From NCBI GenBank assembly GCA_910584845.1, contig CAJUDH010000009.1, positions 78,414-142,413 on the forward strand: DNA of 64,000 nucleotides. The letters are read 5' to 3'. The DNA is from an uncultured Lachnospiraceae bacterium. GTDB taxonomy: Bacteria > Bacillota > Clostridia > Lachnospirales > Lachnospiraceae. This document shows, one piece after another, positions 32,791-40,824 of the stretch. Made by a program: the position numbers and the translations under genes. The notes beneath the pieces are model-generated. The model did no database searches. It was given only the letters and a program-made list of their open reading frames with translations, and was not told where the DNA came from. How positions within the stretch are numbered: the first letter of the stretch is position 1; each line of letters opens with the position of its first letter.

Positions 32791-33315
32791 ATGAATGATC
32801 AACAGTTTCAAGAAAATATTGGCCGTATTTGTAAAAACGACCAGGAGGGGCTTCGCATGATTTATGAAGATTACTGCGCCCTGGTCTATTCCGTGACGAC
32901 GGAAATTTTACATAACCGGGAAGATGCCGAGGACGTAACTTCGGAGTTTTTTATCCGGTTGTGGGACATTGCCCATACATACCGCCCGGGAAAGGGCCAT
33001 AGGGCGTGGATGATCACCATTGCCCACAACATGGCGATTGATTATTTGCGCAAACACAAGAAGGAGAACCGGACCGGGGATATTTTGGATAACCTCCAGT
33101 CGGGAAAAAGCTCCATGGAAGAGCGCCTTTGCCACAAACTCAGCCTTGAGCAGGCCCTGGCTACCCTTAAGGAGGAAGAGAGGCAGATTGTCAACCTGAA
33201 AATCATGGGGGAACTTACGTTTCGGGAGATTGCATCGGTTTTGAAGAAACCGCAAGGGACCGTGGCATGGCTCTACCGGTCGGCGATTGGGAAGTTGAAA
33301 GAGGTGCTGCTATGA
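32791..33315 (+). CDS. ECF-type RNA polymerase sigma factor
   Basis: A 174-residue sigma-70 family factor with only regions 2 and 4. Region 2 runs about 22-90 (LVYSVTTEILHNREDAEDVTSEFFIRLWD, then AWMITIAHNMAIDYLRKHKK). Region 4 runs about 118-168 (LKEEERQIVNLKIMGELTFREIASVLKKPQGTVAWLYRSAIGKLKE). It directs polymerase to a special promoter set, probably including its own. Its stop overlaps the next start as ATGA, so the membrane protein downstream is translationally coupled and is the natural candidate regulator. Confidence 0.92.
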   Translation: MNDQQFQENIGRICKNDQEGLRMIYEDYCALVYSVTTEILHNREDAEDVTSEFFIRLWDIAHTYRPGKGHRAWMITIAHNMAIDYLRKHKKENRTGDILDNLQSGKSSMEERLCHKLSLEQALATLKEEERQIVNLKIMGELTFREIASVLKKPQGTVAWLYRSAIGKLKEVLL

Positions 33316-35267
33316 TGGATAAGAAGCGGTTCATACAAGAATATAAGAAATTAAAGCAGGAGGCGGCGCCGGACCTTTGGGGCAGGATCGAAGGGGGCTT
33401 GAGGAGCCATCCGGAGCGGCCAACCGGCGGAGAAGGGATGGGAATGGAAAAGAAGCCTGGCAAGCCGGTTTTTTGGCAAGGGAAACCGGTATATCAATTA
33501 GCGGCTGCTGCCGCTGCCATGCTGGCGTTGGCAATTGTGGCCCCGCAAATTACGGGGCAGAATAAAAACACGGCTTCAGGGGAAGCACCGGCTATGGAGG
33601 CGCAGGTTATGGCGGAGGGGGGAGACGCCGGGGGCGCTGCCGAGACCACTGCCGCTGGAACCTGGGCAATCGCCGCGGCAGAAGACGGGATGGCGGAAGC
33701 CGCGGCGCCAAAAGAGGCAGCGGGCGGGGCCATGTTGCAGGAAGCAGAAGGGGCGGCGCCACAGCCGGCACAAAGAATAGCCCCCCAGGCTGTGCCGGAA
33801 AGGGAGGCTAAGGCCGCCGAAGATATGAAAAACGGGGGAAGGGATGGGGCCAATGGCAGCGGGGGCTTCCGGAGGGAAGAGTACGGCTACCTTTCAGAAA
33901 ACGGTTTTCAAAAGGTGGCAAAGGAGCCGGTGTCTACGTTTTCCGTGGACGTGGACACGGCTTCCTATGGCAATATCCGCCGGATGGTCCGTTCGGGGGT
34001 ACCGGTACCGGAAGACGCCGTGCGGATTGAGGAGATGATCAATTATTTCCCTTATGACTATCCGGATCCAAAAGGAAAAGAACCTTTTTCCGTGACCACC
34101 GAATATTCTGATTGCCCCTGGAAGGAGGGCCACCGTTTGCTGCTCATCGGACTGAAGGCGAGAGATATTGATTTTGAACGGCGCCCGGCTTCCAATTTCG
34201 TATTTTTGCTGGACGTGTCCGGCTCTATGTATTCGGACGACAAGCTGCCCCTGGTGCAAAAATCCTTTGCCATGCTGGCCCAGAACCTGACAGAAAACGA
34301 TTGTGTTTCCATTGTGACTTATGCCGGGGAGGAACAGGTAGTGTTGGACGGGGCCCCCGGGGATCAGGCGGCGAGGATCGCCGCCGCAATCGAGGATTTA
34401 GAGGCAGGCGGGCCTACGGCCGGGGCGGCAGGCATCCAGAAAGCTTATGAGCTGGCAGAAAAGCATTTTATCCCCGGTGGGAACAACCGGGTGATTTTGG
34501 CCACGGACGGAGATATGAACGTAGGGGCCAGCAGCGAAGGGGAGCTGGTCCGGCTGGTACAGGAAAAGAAAAAGGGCGGCGTCCACCTGTCTGTGCTGGG
34601 GGTGGGCACAGGAAACCTCCAGGACAGCAAAATGGAAGCGCTGGCAGATAACGGAGACGGCAATTACCACTACCTGGACAGCCTGATGGAGGCAAAAAAG
34701 GTGCTGGTGGAAGAAATGTGCGGGACGCTGGTTACCGTGGCCAAAGATGTAAAAATCCAGGTGGAGTTCAATCCGGAATATGCATCTGCTTACCGGCTGA
34801 TAGGCTATGAGGACCGTTTGTTGGCCAACGGAGATTTTGACAACGACCAGGTGGACGAGGGGGAAATCGGGGCCGGACACCGGGTCACGGCCCTGTACGA
34901 GGTCATTCCGGCAGACAAAGGCGCCCAGGAAGGAAGGGAGTTGAAGTATCAGGCCCCCGGCAGTTTTGTGGGTAGCAGCGAGCTATTGACGGTAAGCCTG
35001 CGTTATAAAAAGCCCGACGGAAATGCCAGTATGCGGATGGAGCACCCGGTAGAGGCGCTAAGCTATCGGAAGGAACAATCAGAAAATATGGCTTTTGCCT
35101 CAGCGGTAGCGGAGTTTGGCATGGTGCTTAAAGACAGCAAATACAAAGGTTCTTCTACCTATAAAAGCGTGGCGGAACTGGCGGAGGCTTGCGTCCGTCT
35201 GGATTCCGATAGCTACCGGAAAGAGTTTTTGGAATTGGTCCAGGAAGCTGAGCGTATGTACCGGTGA
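33312..35267 (+). CDS. VWA-domain membrane protein (YfbK-like), probable anti-sigma partner
   Basis: A 651-residue protein starting at ATG 33312 inside the sigma factor stop. A short cytoplasmic N-domain (KKLKQEAAPDLWGRIEGGL near 10-30) resembles anti-sigma N-termini. A transmembrane helix at about 62-80 and an Ala/Glu-rich linker to about 190 follow. Next come a YfbK-type segment (PVSTFSVDVDTASYGNIRR), a VWA domain with intact MIDAS DVSGSMYS near 300 and ATDGDMNVG near 400, and a DUF3520-like C-terminal part. Membrane topology and coupling suggest it holds the sigma factor until an outside event acts on the VWA part. That is inference from layout. Confidence 0.85.
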   Translation: MMDKKRFIQEYKKLKQEAAPDLWGRIEGGLRSHPERPTGGEGMGMEKKPGKPVFWQGKPVYQLAAAAAAMLALAIVAPQITGQNKNTASGEAPAMEAQVMAEGGDAGGAAETTAAGTWAIAAAEDGMAEAAAPKEAAGGAMLQEAEGAAPQPAQRIAPQAVPEREAKAAEDMKNGGRDGANGSGGFRREEYGYLSENGFQKVAKEPVSTFSVDVDTASYGNIRRMVRSGVPVPEDAVRIEEMINYFPYDYPDPKGKEPFSVTTEYSDCPWKEGHRLLLIGLKARDIDFERRPASNFVFLLDVSGSMYSDDKLPLVQKSFAMLAQNLTENDCVSIVTYAGEEQVVLDGAPGDQAARIAAAIEDLEAGGPTAGAAGIQKAYELAEKHFIPGGNNRVILATDGDMNVGASSEGELVRLVQEKKKGGVHLSVLGVGTGNLQDSKMEALADNGDGNYHYLDSLMEAKKVLVEEMCGTLVTVAKDVKIQVEFNPEYASAYRLIGYEDRLLANGDFDNDQVDEGEIGAGHRVTALYEVIPADKGAQEGRELKYQAPGSFVGSSELLTVSLRYKKPDGNASMRMEHPVEALSYRKEQSENMAFASAVAEFGMVLKDSKYKGSSTYKSVAELAEACVRLDSDSYRKEFLELVQEAERMYR

Positions 35268-35402
35268 CCGGGCAAGGCGCGCCCGGAATAACGGCGATGG
35301 CGTGCCTGTCCCAAGGGTTTTCACATGAAAAACGACACAACTTTCCCCTTGTAGGATAATCAGCAATAATGGTGTTTGCTTTTGCAGGCGGATAGGGTTA
35401 TA

Positions 35403-35442
35403 TTGAGGGTAATAAAAGAAGTAAGGGTTACCCTCAATTTTT
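35403..35442 (+). terminator. Intrinsic terminator downstream of the VWA gene
   Basis: TTGAGGGTAA pairs perfectly with TTACCCTCAA over ten bases around a 15-base loop, followed by T5. It ends 41 bases before the YitT gene. Confidence 0.85.
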
Positions 35443-35483
35443 ATGCGCTCCCTAAGTGACATAGGGGTAAAGGAGAAGGAGTT

Positions 35484-36353
35484 ATGGCTACGAAAAACAT
35501 CCAGAATCCGATTGTGAGGAAGGCGGCGGAATATGGGCTGATTACTTTTAGCATTTGGATTATGGTGGTGGGGATCTATTTTTTCAAATTCCCCAATAAT
35601 TTTGCTTTTGGAGGGGTTACCGGGTTTTCTACAGTGGTTGCCCGGCTGACCGGTTTTTCCGCAGGGGATTTTACGTTTTTTGTCAATACGGCTTTGTTGG
35701 CCTTGGGGTTTATGTTTTTAGGGACGGACGTAGGCGTGAAGACGGTTTATGCCAGTATGTTGATGTCCGTGAGCCTGTCTGTGCTGGAACGGCTGTACCC
35801 GTTGGGTGCGCCTTTGACCCGCGAGCCATTATTGGAACTGATTTTTGCCATATTTTGCCCGGGCCTGGGTTCGGCGGTTTTGTTTAACATCGGCGCTTCC
35901 AGCGGGGGTACCGATATTATCGCCATGATTTTAAAAAAGCACACCAGCATGAACATCGGGACTGCCCTGCTGGTGGTAGACCTGACTTCGGTGGTCTTGG
36001 CCTTTTTTGTCTTTGGCCCCACCACCGGGCTGTTTTCCTGCCTGGGCCTGATGGCGAAGTCCCTGGTTATTGACGATGTGATTGAAAACATGAACCTGTG
36101 TAAATGTTTTAATATTGTCTGCGACAACCCGGGGCCAATTTGTGACTACATCATCAAGGAGCTGAACCGGAGCGCTACCGTATATAAGGCGGAAGGGGCT
36201 TTCAGCCACCAGGGGAAAACCATTATCCTGGCTACGATGAAACGGGGCCAGGCGATAAAACTGCGAAATTACATACGGAAGGTCGAACCGACGGCATTTA
36301 TCCTGATTTCCAATTCCAGCGAAATTATCGGCAAGGGGTTTTTGGCAAATTAG
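35484..36353 (+). CDS. YitT family membrane protein (DUF161 plus DUF2179)
   Basis: A 289-residue protein with about five or six transmembrane segments in the first 200 residues (GLITFSIWIMVVGIYFF, the GGVTGFSTV loop, FNIGASSGGTDIIAMIL). A soluble DUF2179 domain of about 80 residues at the C-terminus (DYIIKELNRSATVYKAEGAFS, VEPTAFILISNSSEIIGKGF) is the usual architecture. Transport or sensing is assumed for this family, but no substrate is established. AGGAGAAGGAG precedes the ATG. Confidence 0.92.
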   Translation: MATKNIQNPIVRKAAEYGLITFSIWIMVVGIYFFKFPNNFAFGGVTGFSTVVARLTGFSAGDFTFFVNTALLALGFMFLGTDVGVKTVYASMLMSVSLSVLERLYPLGAPLTREPLLELIFAIFCPGLGSAVLFNIGASSGGTDIIAMILKKHTSMNIGTALLVVDLTSVVLAFFVFGPTTGLFSCLGLMAKSLVIDDVIENMNLCKCFNIVCDNPGPICDYIIKELNRSATVYKAEGAFSHQGKTIILATMKRGQAIKLRNYIRKVEPTAFILISNSSEIIGKGFLAN

Positions 36354-36372
36354 AGGAGGCCTAAGGGGGTAT

Positions 36373-36431
36373 TTCTGCCAGGCGCCCGCCGGATAAGGGG
36401 GCGCCTGGCAGAATGTGTTTTTGAAACACAT
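36373..36431 (+). terminator. Two adjacent perfect hairpins after yitT
   Basis: The first stem pairs TTCTGCCAGGCGCC with GGCGCCTGGCAGAA (36373-36412). The second pairs AATGTGTTT with AAACACATT immediately after (about 36411-36431). The T-run sits in the loop of the second hairpin rather than after it. The first probably terminates yitT transcription; the pair may instead act on the leader of the downstream permease gene. Confidence 0.55.
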
Positions 36432-36564
36432 TCCAAAACAGCGGTGCGAAATACGGTTTTTGGGCATATATTAGACGGTAGGCAGCTGTTTGGCCGTAGG
36501 GTTACAATAACCACGGTCCAATGGAAACCCATGGCCAGCCGGCGGCAGACAAGGAGGAAACCGT

Positions 36565-37371
36565 ATGAAGGAAAATGGAAAAGCGGACTGTGGCCAGGCC
36601 CAGCAGGAATATATAAAAAAGGAAAAACGCCATAAAAGGCATGTGGCTGTTTGCCGGATCCTGCTGCTGGCAGTTATGCTGGCAAGCTGGGAAGCAGGCG
36701 CCCGGCTGGGGGTGATCGACGATTTTATTTTCAGTTCCCCCACACGGGTTTTCCGGTGTTTTTGGACAATGGCCAGGGATGGGAGCCTTTTGGGCCATGT
36801 GGGGGTTACTTTGCTGGAGACTTTAATTAGTTTTGGGCTTTGTGTGGCCATTGGCCTTGGCGTAGCCATGGCGCTTTGGTTCAGCCGCAGCGCGTCGGAG
36901 ATATGGGAGCCTTATTTGGTCATGCTAAACAGCCTGCCCAAGTCTGCACTGGCCCCGATGCTGATTGTGTGGCTGGGGAACCATGTGAGGACGATTGTGG
37001 TGGCGGCCGTGTCTGTGGCGGTGTTTGGCGCCATCCTGACGCTGCACAATGGTTTTTCCCAAGTGGACCCGGATAAAATTAAATTGATTTATTCCCTGGG
37101 CGGCACCCGCAGGGACGTAATGGTTAAAGTGCTGCTGCCAGGCTCCGTGCCGCTGATTATCAGCAATATGAAAGTAAATATCGGCCTATGCCTGGTAGGG
37201 GTGATTATTGGGGAATTTTTGGCGGCGCAGAAAGGGCTGGGATATTTGATTATTTATGGGAGCCAAGTGTTTAAACTGGATCTGGTTATGATGAGCATAG
37301 CGATCCTCTGCATCCTGTCGGCGGCCTTGTACCAGGCCGTTGCCTGGCTGGAGAAAAAGGCCTCATTATAA
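36565..37371 (+). CDS. NitT/TauT-type ABC transporter permease
   Basis: A 268-residue inner-membrane permease of the SsuC/TauC/NrtB family with about six transmembrane segments. The conserved segment LNSLPKSALAPMLIVWLG near 125-142 precedes the coupling loop SLGGTRRDVMVKVLLPGSVPLI near 176-197, the EAA-like motif that contacts the ATPase. AAGGAGG precedes the ATG. It should import a small oxyanion, amine or thiamine-precursor-like ligand. Its ATPase is encoded on the opposite strand downstream, and no substrate-binding protein is in the window. Confidence 0.9.
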   Translation: MKENGKADCGQAQQEYIKKEKRHKRHVAVCRILLLAVMLASWEAGARLGVIDDFIFSSPTRVFRCFWTMARDGSLLGHVGVTLLETLISFGLCVAIGLGVAMALWFSRSASEIWEPYLVMLNSLPKSALAPMLIVWLGNHVRTIVVAAVSVAVFGAILTLHNGFSQVDPDKIKLIYSLGGTRRDVMVKVLLPGSVPLIISNMKVNIGLCLVGVIIGEFLAAQKGLGYLIIYGSQVFKLDLVMMSIAILCILSAALYQAVAWLEKKASL

Positions 37372-37378
37372 AAGCCGG

Positions 37379-37431
37379 CAAACGGCGCAGGAGCAAAGGA
37401 AGCAGGCCTTCCGGGGTTCCTGCGCCGTTTG
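37379..37431. terminator. Bidirectional terminator between permease and ATPase genes
   Basis: CAAACGGCGCAGGA pairs perfectly with TCCTGCGCCGTTTG over 14 bases; the loop holds a further GGAAG...CTTCC stem. It lies in the 97-base gap between the two convergent genes. T-rich sequence follows on the plus strand. Confidence 0.75.
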
Positions 37432-37468
37432 GCGTTTCTTATCACTTCCGGCAGTTTCTTGCCCTTTG

Positions 37469-38233
37469 CTAATGTTCCTGCAGCAACTCCCATACCCGGT
37501 TAAAGTATGCAGAAAATTCGCCGGCGTTTCTTCGTTTTAAAGGGCTGTCGTATTCTGGCGGGAAATGGATGGGCAGTAAAGCCTTTATTTTGCCGGGGCG
37601 GCATGACAGGATAAGGATCCGATCCGCTACGCTGATGGCTTCGGACAAGTCATGGGTGATTAAAATAGCTGTTTTTCCCGTACTGCGTATGATGCTGCTG
37701 ATATCGTCGCATACGGACAACCTGGTTTGGTAGTCCAGGGCGGAAAATGGTTCGTCCAATAGGAGCAGGTCCGGTTTTAAGGCAAGGGTGCGGATCAGGG
37801 CCGCCCTCTGGCGCATTCCGCCGGAAAGCTCTGAGGGGCGGGCGGATGCGAAGCCATTTAGCCCGTAAGCTTCCAGCATTTCCCGCAGGCCGCGGCGGGT
37901 ATCATCGTTGAGCTTTTTTTGGATTTCCAGCCCTAAAGCTACGTTCCCGTAGATGGTGCGCCATTCGAAAAGATGGTCTTTTTGCAGCATATAGCCGATA
38001 CCTGCGTGAGACTGCCCAATGGGGATGCCATCCATGGAGATATTCCCCTTTTCTGGCTTTAGCAGGCCGCACAACAGGGACAGCAACGTGGATTTACCAC
38101 ATCCCGACGGGCCGATGACAGCCAGAAATTCCCCGGAGGGTACGGTGAAGGATATATGGGAAAGGGCCGGGGTTTCGCCTTCCAGTGTATGGTAAGAATA
38201 GCTGACGCCACAGACCTCCAGTTTCGGCTTCAT
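37469..38233 (-). CDS. NitT/TauT-type ABC transporter ATP-binding protein
   Basis: A 254-residue ATPase of the SsuB/TauB family. Walker A is GPSGCGKST near 37-45, the Q-loop is GYMLQKDHLFEW, the signature is LSGGMRQR near 135 and Walker B is LLLDEPFSALD, with the switch His in LITHDLSE. The C-terminus is short. It is convergent with the permease gene and almost certainly partners it. AGGAGG lies just before the ATG on the minus strand, and a perfect 17-base palindrome lies 25 bases upstream of the start. Confidence 0.92.
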   Translation of the reverse strand: MKPKLEVCGVSYSYHTLEGETPALSHISFTVPSGEFLAVIGPSGCGKSTLLSLLCGLLKPEKGNISMDGIPIGQSHAGIGYMLQKDHLFEWRTIYGNVALGLEIQKKLNDDTRRGLREMLEAYGLNGFASARPSELSGGMRQRAALIRTLALKPDLLLLDEPFSALDYQTRLSVCDDISSIIRSTGKTAILITHDLSEAISVADRILILSCRPGKIKALLPIHFPPEYDSPLKRRNAGEFSAYFNRVWELLQEH

Positions 38234-38257
38234 AGGTTAGTTACCTCCTTGATTTAC

Positions 38258-38274
38258 CATATGATTATCATATG
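38258..38274. promoter_or_regulatory. Perfect 8-1-8 palindrome upstream of the ATPase gene
   Basis: CATATGAT-T-ATCATATG is an exact inverted repeat in the divergent region between the ATPase and the Crp-family regulator, 25 bases from the ATPase start. It resembles dyad operators of Fur/PerR or Crp/Fnr types without matching a consensus exactly. A second palindrome, GGCAGATCTGCC, lies at 38303-38314. Confidence 0.5.
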
Positions 38275-38372
38275 AAAGGGGAAAGCCGGGGGTGTAGGCA
38301 AGGGCAGATCTGCCAAAGATTGTCATATCTAGGCGAAAGCGCAAAATTATTATAGTAAAAAATGACAAAACA

Positions 38373-38381
38373 TGTTATAAT
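38373..38381 (+). promoter_or_regulatory. Extended -10 element of the Crp-family regulator gene
   Basis: TGTTATAAT is an extended -10 with consensus TATAAT. The -35 position (TAGTAA at 17 bases) is poor, as in regulated promoters. Confidence 0.5.
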
Positions 38382-38415
38382 TATATAAGAAAAAGATACG
38401 AGGGGGAGATTTGCC

Positions 38416-39102
38416 ACGGAGACAAACCATGATTTATTTGAATGTTTTTTGACCTATGGACAACGGATCACCACAAAAAAGAACCAGATTTTATATTCCC
38501 CCGATAACCAGGTGCAGGCAGATTCTTTATATTATCTGGAGTCCGGGGTGGTAGCGTTGATGAGCTATTCCCGGGAAGGGGAAGAGCGGGTATACCAATA
38601 TTTCCACAAGCAGAGGATCCTTGGGTTTATGCCGTTGCTGCTTAGCGCCATTGACTGCCAGGCCATTACCGGAAAAAAGGACCGGCTTCAACTGTTCCAA
38701 ATGACGAAGTCGCCCTGCATATTATACCAGATGCGGGGGAACGTGTTCCGCAAGCTGCTGAAAGAGGACTTAAAATTCAACCAATTGATGCTTCAGGCGG
38801 TTACAGCCAATTATCAGGAAGTGCTCATCCATTTTCAGCATTCGCAGGAAGACAACGCGGGTGTCCGTTTCTGCCGTTTGCTGTTAGAGTTTTACGTGAC
38901 AAAAAACGGGGAAAAAGTCCTTCCCAAAACAATGACATGCCTGGAAATATCAAAATATTTAGGCACCCATCCGGTGACGGTATCCCGAATCATTGCCCGT
39001 TTGAAAAAAGACGGGTGTATCAGTAAGGAACAAGGCACCATCATCATACAGGATGAGGCGCGTTTAAAGCAGTTAGTCCACGACGGGGTGGAAATCCGAT
39101 GA
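38416..39102 (+). CDS. Crp/Fnr-family transcriptional regulator, apparent ACG start
   Basis: A regulator of about 228 residues. The cyclic-nucleotide-binding fold covers about 10-125 (NQILYSPDNQ, LYYLESGVVALMSYS, FHKQRILGFMP). The winged helix has TCLEISKYLGTHPVTVSRIIARLKKDGCI near 176-204. No Cys cluster for an iron-sulfur centre is present. The open frame extends upstream to 38389 without ATG, GTG or TTG before TTG 38449. The extended N-terminus ETNHDLFECFLTYGQ looks coding, and GGGGGAG lies seven bases before an in-frame ACG at 38416. I therefore place the start there; TTG 38449 is the fallback. It is divergent from the ATPase gene and may control the transporter. Confidence 0.8.
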   Translation, partial: TETNHDLFECFLTYGQRITTKKNQILYSPDNQVQADSLYYLESGVVALMSYSREGEERVYQYFHKQRILGFMPLLLSAIDCQAITGKKDRLQLFQMTKSPCILYQMRGNVFRKLLKEDLKFNQLMLQAVTANYQEVLIHFQHSQEDNAGVRFCRLLLEFYVTKNGEKVLPKTMTCLEISKYLGTHPVTVSRIIARLKKDGCISKEQGTIIIQDEARLKQLVHDGVEIR

Positions 39103-39148
39103 AAACGGCCCGGCAAGCTTTTATTGGGAAAGCTTGCAGGGCCGTTTT
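39102..39148. terminator. Bidirectional terminator between regulator and phosphoribosyltransferase genes
   Basis: AAAACGGCCC-G-GCAAGCTTT pairs with AAAGCTTGC-A-GGGCCGTTTT, about 19 pairs with one mismatch and A/T tails on both sides. It serves both convergent genes and starts in the regulator stop codon. Confidence 0.9.
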
Positions 39149-39198
39149 GCAGTTGTTTGGAATCCGGTAACCGCCGTGGGTCCTATGCCCTTACGGGC

Positions 39199-39918
39199 TT
39201 AATCCAGGACGGTGTACCCGTAGCTATTAACAATGGCGTCTAATTTTACGCCGTTTTTGCAATCCGGGCACTGGCTGGGGTCTGACAGCCGGAAATCCGG
39301 AAGGTCGGAAGTGTCAAATACGGAATTGACCGGATAACCGTCAATCTCGTCCACTGCGGAGAAGATCACGGAAATCCCCTCGATCAGGCCGCCGTAAGAT
39401 TGGATGCAGCGAATGCTTTTGGATATGGTCCTGCCAGACATGGCTGTTGCCAGCACTACCAGCACGTGCTTGTCTTTCAGCATGGGGCGGATGTTGTCCC
39501 GCACGACCATTTGCCCGGTAGAATCAAATTCAGGGGTAATGATATAACTGGTCTTGTGGCTGTTTAACGTGGTCACGCCGATCTGGGAAAGCTCGGACGC
39601 CACGTAAGCCCCGATGACCTCACACCCGTCCATGCAGATAATGGTATCAATGGGCGTTTTGGTGGACATGGAAGCGATTAATTGCTGCATGTCCCCACTG
39701 ACGAAGGGGGTATTCCCTGAAAGGTTTACCCGGTTTACATAACGGGACACCATGGCTTTCGCTACTTGCTGTGCGTCTTTGCGGCGCATTTTCAGAGAAG
39801 TCATGTCAATATAGTAGTTAATGTGAAAACGGTCGGAAGAAAAATGTCCCTTTGTGACTTTCAAGGCCACGTCATGATTGTCTTTGGCATAAATCTTGGT
39901 TGGTTCCCCCATGCTCAT
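39199..39918 (-). CDS. Orotate phosphoribosyltransferase-like protein
   Basis: A 239-residue PRTase-fold protein. The middle shows IDTIICMDGCEVIGAYVASEL, the strand HVLVVLATAMSGRTISKSI near 150-168 in the place of the PRPP-binding VVDDVITTG loop, and a C-terminal pair CPDCKNG that could bind metal. The PRPP loop lacks the usual two acidic residues (VLATAMSGRT), so enzymatic action on orotate is doubtful. Lachnospiraceae annotations commonly name such proteins orotate phosphoribosyltransferase. The start may be the first or second Met (MSMGEP). No other pyrimidine gene is adjacent. Confidence 0.75.
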   Translation of the reverse strand: MSMGEPTKIYAKDNHDVALKVTKGHFSSDRFHINYYIDMTSLKMRRKDAQQVAKAMVSRYVNRVNLSGNTPFVSGDMQQLIASMSTKTPIDTIICMDGCEVIGAYVASELSQIGVTTLNSHKTSYIITPEFDSTGQMVVRDNIRPMLKDKHVLVVLATAMSGRTISKSIRCIQSYGGLIEGISVIFSAVDEIDGYPVNSVFDTSDLPDFRLSDPSQCPDCKNGVKLDAIVNSYGYTVLD

Positions 39919-40180
39919 TGCTAATCCCTCCTGATTCTTAAATAAATAGCCTTATGGTTGCCTATAATACCAGATTACCGGAAATGATGGAAAAAAACCA
40001 TAACAAAAGTTAAGATAGGCGAAAAGGTTAGTAAGATTTAGGGAAAATGGCAGGATTCCCTTGCCCGAAAGCCAGGGCTGCCTTTTGCCTGTGTACCTTC
40101 CACTTCTTTTGCTATTTAAATATAAGGAAAACAAAACGGCAAAACAGCAGCATATTAAGGGAAAAATTGTAAGAAAACCC
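39919..40180. other. Intergenic region before the nusA operon promoter
   Basis: No gene is seen. On the minus strand AGGAGGG precedes the phosphoribosyltransferase start and TATTAT (39969-39964) may be its -10. A GGCAG...CTGCC stem with inner CCCT/AGGG (about 40049-40082) is followed by TTTT and could stop stray transcription. The rest is AT-rich without further features. Confidence 0.4.
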
Positions 40181-40209
40181 TTGCAATTGGCATTTTCCGG
40201 TGTTATAAT
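40181..40209 (+). promoter_or_regulatory. Sigma-A promoter of the rimP-nusA-infB operon
   Basis: TTGCAA, a 17-base spacer and consensus TATAAT. The transcript would carry a leader of about 105 bases before rimP. Confidence 0.85.
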
Positions 40210-40245
40210 GCATATGATAACACGATAATTAATATATACATGATA

Positions 40246-40269
40246 GAGAGTGGGCGGATGTCCACTCTC
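40246..40269 (+). promoter_or_regulatory. Leader hairpin of the nusA operon
   Basis: GAGAGTGG pairs with CCACTCTC around an eight-base loop, followed by GCTTTTAT. A stem of this GAGUGGG type is frequently found ahead of rimP in Firmicutes. It may attenuate or protect the transcript; a weak T-run means partial termination is possible. Confidence 0.6.
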
Positions 40270-40323
40270 GCTTTTATGTATTCTTTAAAATTTGTTACGG
40301 AAATGGCAAAGCGAGGTGATGGC

Positions 40324-40791
40324 ATGACAAGAAGAGAAGAATATGAAGCCAGGACAGAAAAATATTTGCTTCCCCTTCTGGAAGGGCACCGGTTTGAGCT
40401 GGTGGATGTGGAGTATGTGAAGGAGGCAGGGAATTGGTACCTGCGGGCGTACATTGACAAGGAAGGCGGCATCACCGTGGACGACTGCGAGGCCATTAGC
40501 CGGAATTTAAGCGATTGGCTGGACAAGGAAGACTTTATTGCCGACAGCTATATTCTGGAAGTCAGTTCCCCGGGGCTGGGCAGGCCGCTGAAAAAGGACA
40601 AAGATTTTGAGCGGAATTTAGGCGAGGAAGTGGAACTGAAGCTGTATAAGCCAAGGGGGAAACAAAAAGAGTACGCGGGTATTTTGAAAGGGTACGACAA
40701 AGGCACGGTAATCATAGAGATGGAGGACGGAAAAGAAGAGGTATTCGCCCGTGCCGAGATTGCGTTAATCCGGCTGGTATTCGACTTTTAG
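40324..40791 (+). CDS. rimP: Ribosome maturation factor RimP
   Basis: A 155-residue protein needed for 30S subunit assembly. The N-domain shows LVDVEYVKEAGNWYLRAYIDKEGGITVDDCEAISR near 23-57 and the junction is LEVSSPGLGRPL near 79-90; an SH3-like C-domain follows. ATG 40324 has GAGGTGATG ahead; the in-frame start at 40240 would translate the leader hairpin. It is the first gene of the operon. Confidence 0.93.
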   Translation: MTRREEYEARTEKYLLPLLEGHRFELVDVEYVKEAGNWYLRAYIDKEGGITVDDCEAISRNLSDWLDKEDFIADSYILEVSSPGLGRPLKKDKDFERNLGEEVELKLYKPRGKQKEYAGILKGYDKGTVIIEMEDGKEEVFARAEIALIRLVFDF

Positions 40792-40824
40792 AAAAAGGAA
40801 AGGGTCTTTTAGGAGGAAAAAACC

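Noticed and set aside
38429..38452. A seven-codon leader peptide or programmed frameshift before the Crp-type gene
   Set aside because: A T6 run is present, but the peptide has no ribosome site at the right distance and the alternative N-terminus in the main frame looks better. It is kept only as a remark under the ACG finding.
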